In this document: piece by piece, positions 17,729 to 28,300 of the stretch
Numbering within the stretch: position 1 is the first letter of the stretch
Layout: each line of letters begins with the position of its first letter
From: Pedobacter sp. B4-66
GTDB taxonomy: Bacteria; Bacteroidota; Bacteroidia; Sphingobacteriales; Sphingobacteriaceae
Assembly: GCF_018492665.1 (NCBI RefSeq)
Contig: NZ_JAFVME010000002.1
Coordinates: 1-64,000 of the forward strand
Reading direction: 5' to 3'
Length of the DNA stretch: 64,000 bases
The notes under the pieces: generated by a model
The model's input: only the letters and a program-made list of their open reading frames with translations
Told to the model about the DNA's origin: nothing
Databases searched by the model: none
Translations under genes and position numbers: made by a program

Positions 17729-20548
17729 TTAGATTTTCTCTGTTTTAATAGTGTGGTTTCCTGATGTAAGTTCAAAAGCCCTGAAGCCATCTTTAAGGCC
17801 TAAGTCCTTAATATATTTTGATTTATCTGCTATATTTTCAGCTTCTTTTTCCTGTAACTGAAGTATAGCAGTACAGTTTGGTGGCACATTGATATTCATT
17901 ACAAGCTGATTTCCTGTACGTTTCCATGCAGTTTTAATTAAACCGGCAGGTGACTGCATATCGGCTTTAGCCCATTCCATTTGAGTAGCCGTTAACAGTG
18001 GTGGGCGGACAATGAAACGCTGAAATCCTGGTGCTTTCGGATCGCGCTTTATACCTGCCACCCCATCAACATACCATGCCCCTGGGTATAGGTAAGAGCT
18101 GTGCAGAAGAGAATGGCCTGGAAGATCTTTTTCCCACATTTCCCAAATGGTGGTTGCATCATTAGCTTTCATATAACCCCAACTTGGATAGTCAGTTTGC
18201 GATGTCATCGAATAAATAAGATCGTCTCGCCCTGCATCTCTTAGTACTTTAAAAAGCATTGCACCGCCTGTTATACCAACATTGATGTGCCCTTTATGAA
18301 CAACCAGAATTTCGTTTTCCAGTCGTTTCATTATTAATGGTTTTAAATCTTGTGGCATTACCTCACCTAATAAAGCCGCAGCCAAATTAGACATTGATTT
18401 ATCAGAATAACTATGATCGTCTGCATTGTAAAACTTGGCATGAATCGCTGCGCTTGATACATCAGCTTGTTTTTCCCACTGTTGTGCCTCTTTATCTTTA
18501 TGGAGCACACGGGCAATTTTAGCAGCAGTACGAAGGTTAAACACCCGGTAGCAGTTGTTTAAAAATACCGCTTGAGGTTTATCGTTGTTCATGCCTTCGG
18601 CAGTTGCCCCCGGCCATAACCAATCGCCTAAAAAGTCCCATGCTCCGCCAAAGCGAACTAGCATATCGTCTTTAGTATTAAGATCAAGGAAGGAAAGCCA
18701 ACCTTTTATCATTTCAAAATTCTTGTCAAGCACTCTTTTATCGCCTTCATGCTGATAAATAAACCAAGGCAAGGAAACTACTATACCACCCCAAGGCGGA
18801 CCACCACCGCCCATGTAAGTAGGTGCAGTATGCGGTAAAACTCCGTTGTTCATTATACGACCGCCCATTACACCTTTGCGGGCAAAGTTTTCATCGTACA
18901 TATTGCCCACCAGAGATTCTGTTCCCTGCACATCTCTCCAGTCTTCCATCCATTTCGTATAGAATGCAGCCATGTGATAGTTGAACATTCCTGTCTCGCA
19001 GGTTGCATGTGCATCGCCACCATAACCAAGCCTTTCGCGCTGAGGGCAATCTACAATGTAGCCGCCTATTGAGAGGTTCTGAAAGGTCCATTTAATTCTG
19101 TCATACATCCAGTTTTGCAAAGGATCAGAACATACAAATGTAGTAGCTTCTTTGTAATCGGTACGCACCATCCATCCACGGATATCAGCCAGAGATGGTT
19201 TACTTTTTAAACCTCTAATGGTAATCCAGCGACCTGAGCTGTAATTAAACCGATTATGAAAAGTCCCCTCTCCTGTTCTCCCAATAATGAAAGCACTGTG
19301 ATTGCTAAAAGTGATATCGGCCTGTTCTCTTTCCGAAAACAGAAATTCAATCTTATCACCTTGTTTACCTTTTACTTTAATCTCCGTCCAACCTGCAAAA
19401 TTCACACCCATATCAACGCGATAGGTTCCATCGTTTCTTTCTACAATTCCAATTGGCTTTATCTCATCAAAAACACGGTTACCCTCTATCTTTTGAGCAG
19501 ATAGAATTAGCTTAGGCTGATAAACGATGGCTTTATCCCAGGTTGTTTCATCACAAGCAGTGGTATTCCAATTTGGAACTTCTTTATTCGCATCCCAGAT
19601 CTCTCCTCCCATTCTGTTCGAATCCCATACACCTAATAATTTATTAGGGCTTTTATGAGTTTTCCAGGTTTCATCTGTACTGATTATCAGTTCAGGTTTT
19701 GATAGTGGTGTGGTATTTTTGCTGGTATAAATTGAGGCCTGAGCAATTACAATTGGGGTATTCGGCCTGTCTTTCACAATGTATGGACCAAAAATAGACC
19801 ATGATGTCCCCAACCAAACGGTGATTACATTTTTGCCTACCTTAAGTTCCGGAGCAATATCATAAGCAACATAGCGTGCCCTTTTCATATGATCAGTTAC
19901 ACTTGGTGCCATTACATCGTTCCCTATTCTTTTTCCATTTACGTATACTTCATGAAAACCTACAGAGGCTACAAAGATGTTTGCTTTTCCAGGTTTTGTT
20001 TTAAGCGTAAAGGTTTTTCTAAGCCATGGATCCGATATGTTACAATCCTGTTGTTTAGGATCAAAGATCTGGTCTGTCCCAATCCATTTTGCTTTCCAAT
20101 CTGTTGGTTTAAGTAACCCTGTTGTCCAGTAAGCAGTTTTACTCCATGGCGATATTTTTCCATTTTCATCTTTAACAGATACCTTCCAGAAATAGTTTTT
20201 ATCAGAGATAAAAGCTTTTCCTTTGTAGGTTATCTGTTGCATTTCAGATGAGTTTACCCATCCGGAATCCCATGCATCTCCTTTATTTATTTTTAGTCCA
20301 CTTTCTGTTGAAGCCACGATAATCCTATAGGCGGTTTGCTTTTGTCCGAATGCAGTGGTATCTGCCGCATTAAGTGTCCAACTTAAGCGAGGCTGCAATT
20401 CATCTAGTCCAGCCGGATTAATGAGATACTCACATCTTGTATTTACCGGAATAACAGAACTGATCTTCTCTGTTATTTTGGAGGCGAAAGCTGTCCCCGA
20501 AAAAAAGAGAAACAGCAATGCAATAAACATATTTTTAGTTGGTATCAT
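17729..20548 (-). CDS. GH78 alpha-L-rhamnosidase
   Basis: This 939-aa secreted enzyme has a signal peptide (1-22), an N-terminal fibronectin-like domain (about 35-150), a rhamnosidase N-terminal beta-sandwich (about 160-330), a second beta domain, the (alpha/alpha)6 catalytic barrel (about 460-800) and a C-terminal beta-sandwich. The catalytic signature D-C-P-Q-R-E-R-L-G-Y-G-G-D matches GH78 fully, with acids at positions 1, 6 and 13. It should cleave terminal alpha-L-rhamnose from pectic side chains, arabinogalactan or another rhamnosylated glycan. It heads the third transcription unit of the locus, with its own copy of the shared promoter/operator at 20567-20615. Confidence 0.93.
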   Translation of the reverse strand: MIPTKNMFIALLFLFFSGTAFASKITEKISSVIPVNTRCEYLINPAGLDELQPRLSWTLNAADTTAFGQKQTAYRIIVASTESGLKINKGDAWDSGWVNSSEMQQITYKGKAFISDKNYFWKVSVKDENGKISPWSKTAYWTTGLLKPTDWKAKWIGTDQIFDPKQQDCNISDPWLRKTFTLKTKPGKANIFVASVGFHEVYVNGKRIGNDVMAPSVTDHMKRARYVAYDIAPELKVGKNVITVWLGTSWSIFGPYIVKDRPNTPIVIAQASIYTSKNTTPLSKPELIISTDETWKTHKSPNKLLGVWDSNRMGGEIWDANKEVPNWNTTACDETTWDKAIVYQPKLILSAQKIEGNRVFDEIKPIGIVERNDGTYRVDMGVNFAGWTEIKVKGKQGDKIEFLFSEREQADITFSNHSAFIIGRTGEGTFHNRFNYSSGRWITIRGLKSKPSLADIRGWMVRTDYKEATTFVCSDPLQNWMYDRIKWTFQNLSIGGYIVDCPQRERLGYGGDAHATCETGMFNYHMAAFYTKWMEDWRDVQGTESLVGNMYDENFARKGVMGGRIMNNGVLPHTAPTYMGGGGPPWGGIVVSLPWFIYQHEGDKRVLDKNFEMIKGWLSFLDLNTKDDMLVRFGGAWDFLGDWLWPGATAEGMNNDKPQAVFLNNCYRVFNLRTAAKIARVLHKDKEAQQWEKQADVSSAAIHAKFYNADDHSYSDKSMSNLAAALLGEVMPQDLKPLIMKRLENEILVVHKGHINVGITGGAMLFKVLRDAGRDDLIYSMTSQTDYPSWGYMKANDATTIWEMWEKDLPGHSLLHSSYLYPGAWYVDGVAGIKRDPKAPGFQRFIVRPPLLTATQMEWAKADMQSPAGLIKTAWKRTGNQLVMNINVPPNCTAILQLQEKEAENIADKSKYIKDLGLKDGFRAFELTSGNHTIKTEKI

Positions 20549-20566
20549 TGGGAAATATTTGGTCTA

Positions 20567-20615
20567 TTAAAGTAACACAATTATAGCTTAACGGCAACCT
20601 GTACTGTCCAGTACA
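20567..20615 (-). promoter_or_regulatory. Shared-type promoter and operator of the GH78 unit
   Basis: Minus-strand reading gives a -7-like TACTTTAA (20567-20574), a 20-bp spacer and TTG (20595-20597). Directly upstream lies the palindrome TGTACTGTCCAGTACA (20600-20615, 7-bp arms). The same arrangement occurs before the GH106 gene and the first GH71/99-like gene. Confidence 0.7.
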
Positions 20616-20619
20616 AGGT

Positions 20620-22404
20620 CTATTCTTTAATATACCTGTAAGCGAATCGTCCATTTGGAGCCGCATCTCCTTTATCTAACCAATGCATTGCATTTCCATC
20701 AAGAGGCGAATTATCAGCCCATTTAAAATCTAAAGTAAACTTGTTTCCAACAATCCCGAGCTTATTTTTAGGAATAACCAACTCCAGTTCATTTTTACCA
20801 GCTTTGTATTTTACTACGATAGATTTACCAAGCCTTCCGTCCTTTTTGAGGTTGTGTAACGTAGCACCGTTTGCTACATATTGAAACCCCTCCCAACCTA
20901 CACCGCTAACTCCTTTTACACCGATAAACAAATGCATCCAATCCCGAGAATTCGATGGAGTTAATTGTTCCTTTGTTTTTACATAGAAATATACATTTTG
21001 CTGATCCGATGTAATTCTGGATTCTACGATATCATTACGCCCAGAAGTATTTACATATTCGCTTATTCGGCCCCAACCGGGATGTTTGCGATGGAAGGTA
21101 TCCCCGCTATCATCTTTATACTCTGCTGGTATTTTTTTCCAATCCTCAAATTTACCATCGATAATAACCGAAGCATTGGTTTTGTAAGTGGGTAATTTTC
21201 CTGAGCCTTTAAACTTTCTTACATAATCCACTAACTGGTAATAGTAATTGTCTTTGGTTACTCCATTTTCAGGTTCCGCATCTCTGCTAAATTCTGCATT
21301 ATAAAGATCTACAAAATAGGTTTCCCCCTTTTCAATCGATTTACCTAAAAAGGTTTTGGATGCACCGTCATTAAAGCGCATGGCTACCCATTCATTCCAT
21401 CCGGTAACAAACACAAACTCAGGATCTACCTCAAGTGCTCTTTTCCATTGTTCTGCAAAGTAAAGTCCTTTTTCGGTCGAGAATATTTCCGGTTGTTCGC
21501 CATTATGAAAGCTCCTGCCAATGTTCGACATAGGGTGTTGTGCAATGGAAACCGTTACTTGCTCTGCCTTATCTTTTGAGTCATGCCAGCCATAAGACTG
21601 AGGATAGTGATCTAGCCATGGCCACTTGTCTTTACCATCGCCAAACCACTCCTGACCTTTACTCCAAGCCCATGAATGTCGGGTAGTAAAGAAGTTGCCA
21701 ATTTCAGGTGTAACAGCTTCCGGCGGGCACAATAGCAGAGGTTTTCCTTTCCACATGAACCAAAGATTGTTGAACAATCCTTTTTTATAAATCTGCTCGT
21801 AAAGGTTATTAACCGTTTGCTTTGGCGCACTATTTACGATAAAAGAAATAGAAGGTGTGCTTAAACCTTCTGCACGCATTTTCAAGTAAGTATTGGCTAT
21901 TTTAGTAACCTGCGGCAAGTAAATTGCAGCATTGGTTACGTCGAGAATAATCACATCAATACCTGCATCCGACAACATTTGCGCATGCTTGCGGATTACC
22001 CATTCATCATCTGCAAGGTAGTAACCGAAATAAGGTTCTCCCCAATGGTGAAAAGCATGAATTGGTCCATATTTAGGATCCGTCGGGTTAGCCTTTAACA
22101 GTTTTGTAATGTCGTAAGGGCTAACCGTATCTCCCGGTGTTTTAGGCATAATTCCACCATCCGCAGCACCGCCTTTATGTTGATCGTAACCATGAGCGCC
22201 CTGCCATATAAAATAGAATATCCCTGCATATTTATCTTTGCGCAGATTTTTATAATTGAAAGGATCAATTGTACGGCCAAGTGCGTCTTTTGCTACCCAT
22301 GTATCCGCATTTGAGGATGAGATTAAATGTTGAGCACTTACCTGAAAAAAAGCAACGCAAAGCATTCCCAGTAAACAAATCTTAAATCTTGCCTTTTGCA
22401 CCAT
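20620..22404 (-). CDS. GH71/99-like protein with C-terminal CBM9-like domain (paralogue 1)
   Basis: This protein of about 594 aa has a signal peptide, a TIM-barrel-like catalytic part (about 40-400) and a CBM9/DOMON-like C-terminal beta-sandwich (about 430-594, beginning I-I-D-G-K-F-E-D-W). The barrel has a G-I-D-V-I-I-L-D-V-T-N strand and a V-T-G-W-N-E-W motif whose Glu is a likely catalytic residue by analogy with GH99. The ORF can be extended to 22482, but that overlaps the upstream gene. The ATG at 22404 (MVQKARFK), 22 bp after the previous stop, gives a normal signal peptide. It is a close paralogue of the next gene and of the gene at 38.8 kb. The substrate is unknown; the context suggests a plant-type glycan with rhamnose. 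Confidence 0.8.
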   Translation of the reverse strand: MVQKARFKICLLGMLCVAFFQVSAQHLISSSNADTWVAKDALGRTIDPFNYKNLRKDKYAGIFYFIWQGAHGYDQHKGGAADGGIMPKTPGDTVSPYDITKLLKANPTDPKYGPIHAFHHWGEPYFGYYLADDEWVIRKHAQMLSDAGIDVIILDVTNAAIYLPQVTKIANTYLKMRAEGLSTPSISFIVNSAPKQTVNNLYEQIYKKGLFNNLWFMWKGKPLLLCPPEAVTPEIGNFFTTRHSWAWSKGQEWFGDGKDKWPWLDHYPQSYGWHDSKDKAEQVTVSIAQHPMSNIGRSFHNGEQPEIFSTEKGLYFAEQWKRALEVDPEFVFVTGWNEWVAMRFNDGASKTFLGKSIEKGETYFVDLYNAEFSRDAEPENGVTKDNYYYQLVDYVRKFKGSGKLPTYKTNASVIIDGKFEDWKKIPAEYKDDSGDTFHRKHPGWGRISEYVNTSGRNDIVESRITSDQQNVYFYVKTKEQLTPSNSRDWMHLFIGVKGVSGVGWEGFQYVANGATLHNLKKDGRLGKSIVVKYKAGKNELELVIPKNKLGIVGNKFTLDFKWADNSPLDGNAMHWLDKGDAAPNGRFAYRYIKE

Positions 22405-22426
22405 ACCTAATTTTTTAAAAACATTA

Positions 22427-24145
22427 TCAATTGGCTGAACTATAAATAAAATTAAAGCGACCTCCAGGTGCTGTGTCACCATTCACATACCAGTCCAATG
22501 GATCACTATCGTCCTGCATATTATCAGACCATTTAAATTCAAAATTGAGTGGTTTAGCTACATTTTTAAGGTAGGTTCTTGGAATGGTGATCATCAGTTG
22601 GTCACCCTTAACCTGATATTTTAATGTTTGCATATTTTGCCACTCTCCATCCTTATACAGCTGTAAGATGCTTCCTGATACAACTCTAAAATCATATCCT
22701 CTCCAGCCTGTTTTAGCACTTCTGTCTGTGTCAAGATATAGTCTCATCCAATTACTACCTGAATTGGCAGTGATATTGGCAGCGGTTTTCACGAAGAAGT
22801 AAATATTTACTTTGTCACGTGCAACCTTCATCTGTTCAAAATCGTTCCTACCTGTTGTGTTGGTATAAACAGTGGCAGGCTCTATCGGTGTACCAGGATG
22901 GTTGCGCTCCTTTGTGTCGCCTGTATAATCTTTATAAATTAATTGTACTGATGCCCAGTCACCCAGCCCTCTGATTGTTTTAGGTAAACCGGCCGAAGGA
23001 TTAGCGGCCACACCTTTGTACCTCCTTATATTCCCAACCAATTGCATATAATAATTATCCTTTAAGCCGGCAGTAAGCGAGGGTTCAATATCTCTGCTAT
23101 ATTCAGGACTTGCCTGATCACAAAACCAGGAATGCTCTGGATTCTCATCTCTGCTTGGAAATTTTCCCGCTATCCACTCATTCCAACCTGTTACATACAC
23201 AAAAGGTGTATTTTGTTTTATAGCATAGTCCCATTGCTCCTGAAAATTATAGCCATAAATTACATCTGTTGCAGGATTTCCGGGTGATCCTTTACGATAA
23301 CTCCTGCCCCAGTTGTCCTTATTACCGTAAAATGCAGAGCCTCCCATACCGGCAGTTGGATTAGGGTGCTGAGCGACTGAGACATTGATAATTTCTACTT
23401 GACCTTTGGCATTCTTGTATGTTTTTTGCGGCCTTACAAATTCAATCCATGGCCAGCTATTTGTTTTTTGAGGTTCATTTGGCCATTGTGACTCTCTATA
23501 TGTAAAAGCATTTTCATAATCTTTTCCTTTAGCTTCCGCTGATATGCCAATTATTAATGGCTTACCATCCATTAAATACCAGCACTCCGGATGGCGATAA
23601 GGTGCCTCTGGTTTATAAAAATTATTATAAGCTTCCTGCATCGTCTCACCCGACGAAGTGTTGGTATAAAACACAATCCTTGGTGGAATTTTGCCCTGAG
23701 CACGTACAGCATTCATAGCCTTCATTAATACATCGGCCTGTTTTGGATAAGTTAAACGGTTTGTTGCATCAATTACAAGAATATCTACACCTGCATCAGT
23801 CAGCAATTGGATGCTTCTTAAATGTACCCAGTAATCATCCCCTTTATAATACCCATAAATAGGCTTTCCCCAATAATACATCCCTCCACTTCCCCAATAT
23901 GGATTATCAAAATCATTGAGTACTTCCGGGTGAGTATTCACTATTTCATTAAGATCCCAATACTTACGCGGTGCTGTTTCATGCCATAAAAAATAGAACA
24001 TGGCAACGGTTTTTTTTCTTGGATTTCCAACCTCGCTATTTTGAGGAAGAATTCTGCCTAGATCATCAGTTCCGGCAAATGACTGAGCATTTGACAAACC
24101 TATACCAAATAGTGTAAATAGTATTATAAGATGAACATATCTCAT
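22427..24145 (-). CDS. GH71/99-like protein with C-terminal CBM9-like domain (paralogue 2)
   Basis: This 572-aa protein has a signal peptide (1-20, S-N-A-Q), a TIM-barrel-like region with G-V-D-I-L-V-I-D-A-T-N and V-T-G-W-N-E-W-I-A, and a CBM9-like domain (about 395-572) with the shared motif Y-T-N-T-T-G-R-N-D. Another shared motif is Y-K-G-D-D-Y-W-V, matching Y-L-A-D-D-E-W-V in paralogue 1. It begins 5 bp after the WbsX-like gene stop, so they are co-transcribed. It is likely an exported glycosidase; no activity can be assigned from sequence alone. Confidence 0.8.
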   Translation of the reverse strand: MRYVHLIILFTLFGIGLSNAQSFAGTDDLGRILPQNSEVGNPRKKTVAMFYFLWHETAPRKYWDLNEIVNTHPEVLNDFDNPYWGSGGMYYWGKPIYGYYKGDDYWVHLRSIQLLTDAGVDILVIDATNRLTYPKQADVLMKAMNAVRAQGKIPPRIVFYTNTSSGETMQEAYNNFYKPEAPYRHPECWYLMDGKPLIIGISAEAKGKDYENAFTYRESQWPNEPQKTNSWPWIEFVRPQKTYKNAKGQVEIINVSVAQHPNPTAGMGGSAFYGNKDNWGRSYRKGSPGNPATDVIYGYNFQEQWDYAIKQNTPFVYVTGWNEWIAGKFPSRDENPEHSWFCDQASPEYSRDIEPSLTAGLKDNYYMQLVGNIRRYKGVAANPSAGLPKTIRGLGDWASVQLIYKDYTGDTKERNHPGTPIEPATVYTNTTGRNDFEQMKVARDKVNIYFFVKTAANITANSGSNWMRLYLDTDRSAKTGWRGYDFRVVSGSILQLYKDGEWQNMQTLKYQVKGDQLMITIPRTYLKNVAKPLNFEFKWSDNMQDDSDPLDWYVNGDTAPGGRFNFIYSSAN

Positions 24146-24150
24146 TGGAT

Positions 24151-25344
24151 TTATTTTTTAACAAATGCCTTTTTTAACACTTCCAGATATCCCATTTTAT
24201 GTAAAGTATCAGGTTCAAGATAACTACCTTCCGACCACTCATTCCAAGCATTGATTGTAATCAGTTTGCGTTGTTTTGGATGTTCATCAGCAAAGGTTTT
24301 GGCTTTTGCAACATACTTTGCAAACTTCTCTGGAGCAGGATTATTTATGTAACCGGTTCTATACGGAAACCTTGGATTAGCATCCCAACTTATTGTCAGG
24401 TTAGGAAAATATGGAATGGTAAAATCTTTACTAAACCCTTGCCACATATTGGTAGATAAATCTGCCCATTTCTCGTAATCTCCATCTGGATTTTGTAAAT
24501 GTGCCCAGCAATAGTTGGTAAGACTGTTAAAGCCAAAATACTCCATTACCTTATTCTGTGTTTCTATTTTTTCACCGGGCACTCCCGTAATACTCGATGG
24601 TAACGCCTGCCAAAGAATCCCTTGTAAATGCAGTCTAGGGAATCCGGCAGCAATGGTTTTTTGTCTGAAGTAATCTAAAGCTTCTTTAGTTTGCTCTGCA
24701 CCACCTAATCCGGCAATGAGCGTATGAAGTTCATAAATACAGAATACCGGAGCACCATCAATTTTGTAATAAGCAGGGTTTTTGAAGTACTTCTCTATTA
24801 CACGATCCACAACGATATTAAACTGTTTACGATCGACGCTCCCCTTCCAAATCACAGAATCCTTTCTCGGGTTTTCACGTTCCCAGTAAGTTGTAGCATC
24901 ATGATTCGCCCACATAAGGTAAAATTTCATGCGGTTTTTGTTAGCTTTTAAAAATCCTTCATTGATGCAATCTTCCAGGAATGGTTTCCCCTCGTACCAA
25001 TACCAATCGAAAATAAATGTGTTCACTCCGTGATCAACAGCGGCAGTGATCTTTTTATCCATATCCTTTGGATTTGCCTCATCGAGATAGCCCCATAATG
25101 GAACTTTTGGTTGGGCATGCCCCTTATCTTTGGCCTTTGCTTTATAAATGATTTCCCATTCTCCCTTTTTCTCTGGGAACAAAAACTCTGCTCTAGGTTC
25201 ATAATGATAAGCAGGCCAATAAAATGCAGCCACATCATATTCCTGGGTAATTTTCTTTTTGATGCTGCAAGATTGAAATATGGTTGAAACAACTAGAGCT
25301 ATTCCTAAAAACAAGACTAGTCTTTTATAAGAGAATGATTTCAT
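24151..25344 (-). CDS. WbsX/GH99-like lipoprotein
   Basis: This 397-aa protein has a lipoprotein signal (F-Q-S-C, Cys26) and a GH99-like TIM barrel of the WbsX family. Family marks are A-A-F-Y-W-P-A-Y-H (about 38-46), F-I-F-D-W-Y-W-Y (about 110) and the C-terminal N-A-W-N-E-W-S-E-G-S-Y-L-E-P-D. WbsX proteins were first linked to polysaccharide synthesis, but GH99 relatives are endo-mannosidases or mannanases. A lipid-anchored copy inside a degradation locus suggests hydrolysis at the cell surface or in the periplasm. It has no carbohydrate-binding domain, unlike the next two genes. It lies 17 bp after the GH106 gene. Confidence 0.82.
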   Translation of the reverse strand: MKSFSYKRLVLFLGIALVVSTIFQSCSIKKKITQEYDVAAFYWPAYHYEPRAEFLFPEKKGEWEIIYKAKAKDKGHAQPKVPLWGYLDEANPKDMDKKITAAVDHGVNTFIFDWYWYEGKPFLEDCINEGFLKANKNRMKFYLMWANHDATTYWERENPRKDSVIWKGSVDRKQFNIVVDRVIEKYFKNPAYYKIDGAPVFCIYELHTLIAGLGGAEQTKEALDYFRQKTIAAGFPRLHLQGILWQALPSSITGVPGEKIETQNKVMEYFGFNSLTNYCWAHLQNPDGDYEKWADLSTNMWQGFSKDFTIPYFPNLTISWDANPRFPYRTGYINNPAPEKFAKYVAKAKTFADEHPKQRKLITINAWNEWSEGSYLEPDTLHKMGYLEVLKKAFVKK

Positions 25345-25361
25345 TGTGCTTATTGTAAAAT

Positions 25362-28300
25362 TTAATAAGGGTTTATTTCAATTGATACAGGTCCGGTTAA
25401 CCCTGAGGTATGAAGTGGGCTATCGGCATTGTATGGATTGATATAAGTCCAGGTTTTACGCTGATCTTCTGGCAATTTCAAATCACCTATCAGCCTATTT
25501 ACCCAGGTATTAACCACTTTTATTTCCAGTTTATTTTCTCCTCCCATTACTGCCTCAGTAATATCTACCTTATAAGGAGCAGTCCATACGCCGCCAACAT
25601 CTTTACCATTAACTTTTACTTTTGCCAATGCGGTAACCGAGCCAAGGTTTAAATAAATACGCTGTCCGGCTTCAGGCTTTTTTATTTCAAATGAAGTGTT
25701 ATAAAAGGCGCTTCCAGAATAATGAGCTATTCTTTTATCAGGATGTTTTGACCAGTCTACCAGAGTTTTAAACACCACAGGTTCTTCAGGCCCTCTCCCT
25801 TCTTTATCAAACTTAACAGTCCATGGATCGTTTAGTTTAACAACATTAATTGGTGAAGGAAAATTAACTCTTTTCTCCGCTGAGGAATTGGTAGGATGAT
25901 TCTTTTTGAAGATCACAAAAGCACTTTCAAATGCATCCAGCTTTAAAGGAACAGATGTTGTAGTTGAAGTTGAGCTATACTCCGGAAGATCACGCATTTT
26001 TCCCGTAATGGCGTTCCATAACTCTGGAGCCTTTCCGCTAATACGAAAAGCAGGATTAATGCTTATTGGCTTATCACTTTGATTAGATACAAAATAGATA
26101 TCACCATCATTGGTTTTTCTGTGGATAAATAGAGCCAGGTCATTGTCAACGGTTTTAAAATCAGGAATTACACCTATTTTATCTAATGCTTGTTGCAAAT
26201 CCAGTCCGGTCATTACCAAACCCTTGCCAAATTCATTTGTTTTAACGTTTTCGCCATCAATTTTACCCCAGATTTCACCCGCAAGTTTCTTCACCTTTTC
26301 ATCTGCTGTCGCATAGTTTTCTAAACTAGGAGAGTGCTTTGGTTTTGGGCCCAAAATCACTCCACCCGCTTTTACTAAACTTGCTATTTTCTCTAGCAAT
26401 TCCGGTCTCATAGATTCAAGTGCCGGTAATACCAGTACACGATAAGACATTCCATCAGGAAGCACAAATTTGCCATCCTTAACAGATAAACGATTAATTA
26501 TTACTTCGGCATTTATATAATCAAAGGAATAACCTGCAGGAAGTTTAGGATCTTGTACTCCTGTCATTTTTGGAGCATCCTCGCCAATAAAATAAGCTAC
26601 ATCGGCAACATATTTGCCTTGTTGCAGCATAAAATTACAACGTTTAAGATATTGGATAAACATATCCATATCGTAATACCAGGTATTAAAACGATTAAAC
26701 TCATTACCAAACCAGGCATTAACGCCCGGTTTTCTATCTTCATAGGCCTGTTGAATATAAACGTGCAACAATGTATTATTGATACCTTCAGTAAAGAACC
26801 GATCGCCACGTTGTTTCATCATTGCAGGATACCTGCCAAAAGTATTTCCCGCAGCAGTAAACGACTCTGCAGAAACTTTTGTTTTACCATAAATATGTGC
26901 TGCCGAAGAAGCTGCCCTGTTTTCTATGTTACCAAGTTCTCCTTCACTCCAGAACTCCCCTGCAACCTCATCAGACTGCCCTCCGTACTGAAGAAACTCT
27001 CCAGGGAAACCCCAATGTCCGTAATTTTCTAGCCATATATTTAAACCATGCTTATGACTTATATCACGTAATCCACCTACATATTCATAAGCAACATTAT
27101 CAGCTACAAAACGTCTCAAATCCCATAAGAAACGGTCTGATTTATCCTGACTTCCTACCACATGACCATACATAACAGGCATTAATGGCATTGGGTCATA
27201 GCCATAACGTTTTTTAAACTTTCCGATAAAATCATCCGTCCAGTTTTGTCCACCCATCTCATAACTATCCTGAACTGCAACTTTCCATGTTTTACGATCT
27301 TCAGCAGGTATACGTCGTTGAATTTCGCCCATAAATGCATCAAAGTGTTTTAATACATGCTCATGGTTCATTTTATCGATCTCTAATCCTGTTCCTTCCG
27401 GAGATGCCGGACCATTTTGAACACCTGTTGGTAACATCCCTGTACGCATAACGATCCATTCGCCCTCTGGCACATCCCATGTAAGCGTTCCATCAGCCGA
27501 CAAATTTGAACTGATATCTTTAATTGAGCCTTCATCTACAAGCAATTCTTTATCTGCTACTTCTTTTTGCTGAGCCCATTGGTATTCATGCCAATATGGA
27601 AGCGGCGTTGGGTGCATTTTAGCTAATGTTTTCTCTACAAAGCGTTCAACTTTAGGCACTGATGATATTTCTACTTCAGCAATAGCTGCGTCATTTGATG
27701 GATTAGTAATTGTTAAGCGGAAAGCCTTTGAGGTTATTGCATCAAATGAAATAATAACAGGGGCAAACTGCGCAAAACCTACATTAAGCGCATTGTTGCT
27801 ACGATCTACTCTGAACTGTTTTACTTCACGATAAGTACCATTATCCAATGCTTCTATCTTTACATCCATACTCATGTTCTTTTTTGATGGATGGATAGTT
27901 AAACTTCTGGCAGTATAATTTTCTTTAGCAGTGATGTTAATCACAACAGGTTTACCACTAGGTAATGCAGCCTCTGTCTGCTTATTTTTATCAACGATAT
28001 TTCCTATATTTTGAATGGCAGGTTCTGAAGTAATAACAGGTTTTAAATCTGCAATGCTACTTCCATATCCTTTAGGTGCTTTGAAAGCCAGTAATTTAAC
28101 ATCTTGAAAACTTCCTTCAGGTCTGTCGAGTTTTTGAGAAATCTTTGCAGGCCCTTTAAATACAGTTTCTGAAGATGCCAGATAGCGCATTGCCTGTTCA
28201 GGTTTAACCCATGGGCCACCTGACTGGCTCCAACCCGGACTGTTAAACATCCCTATTTCAATACCTAGTTCAGAGGCTGTTTTTAGGGCCGTATGGGTAA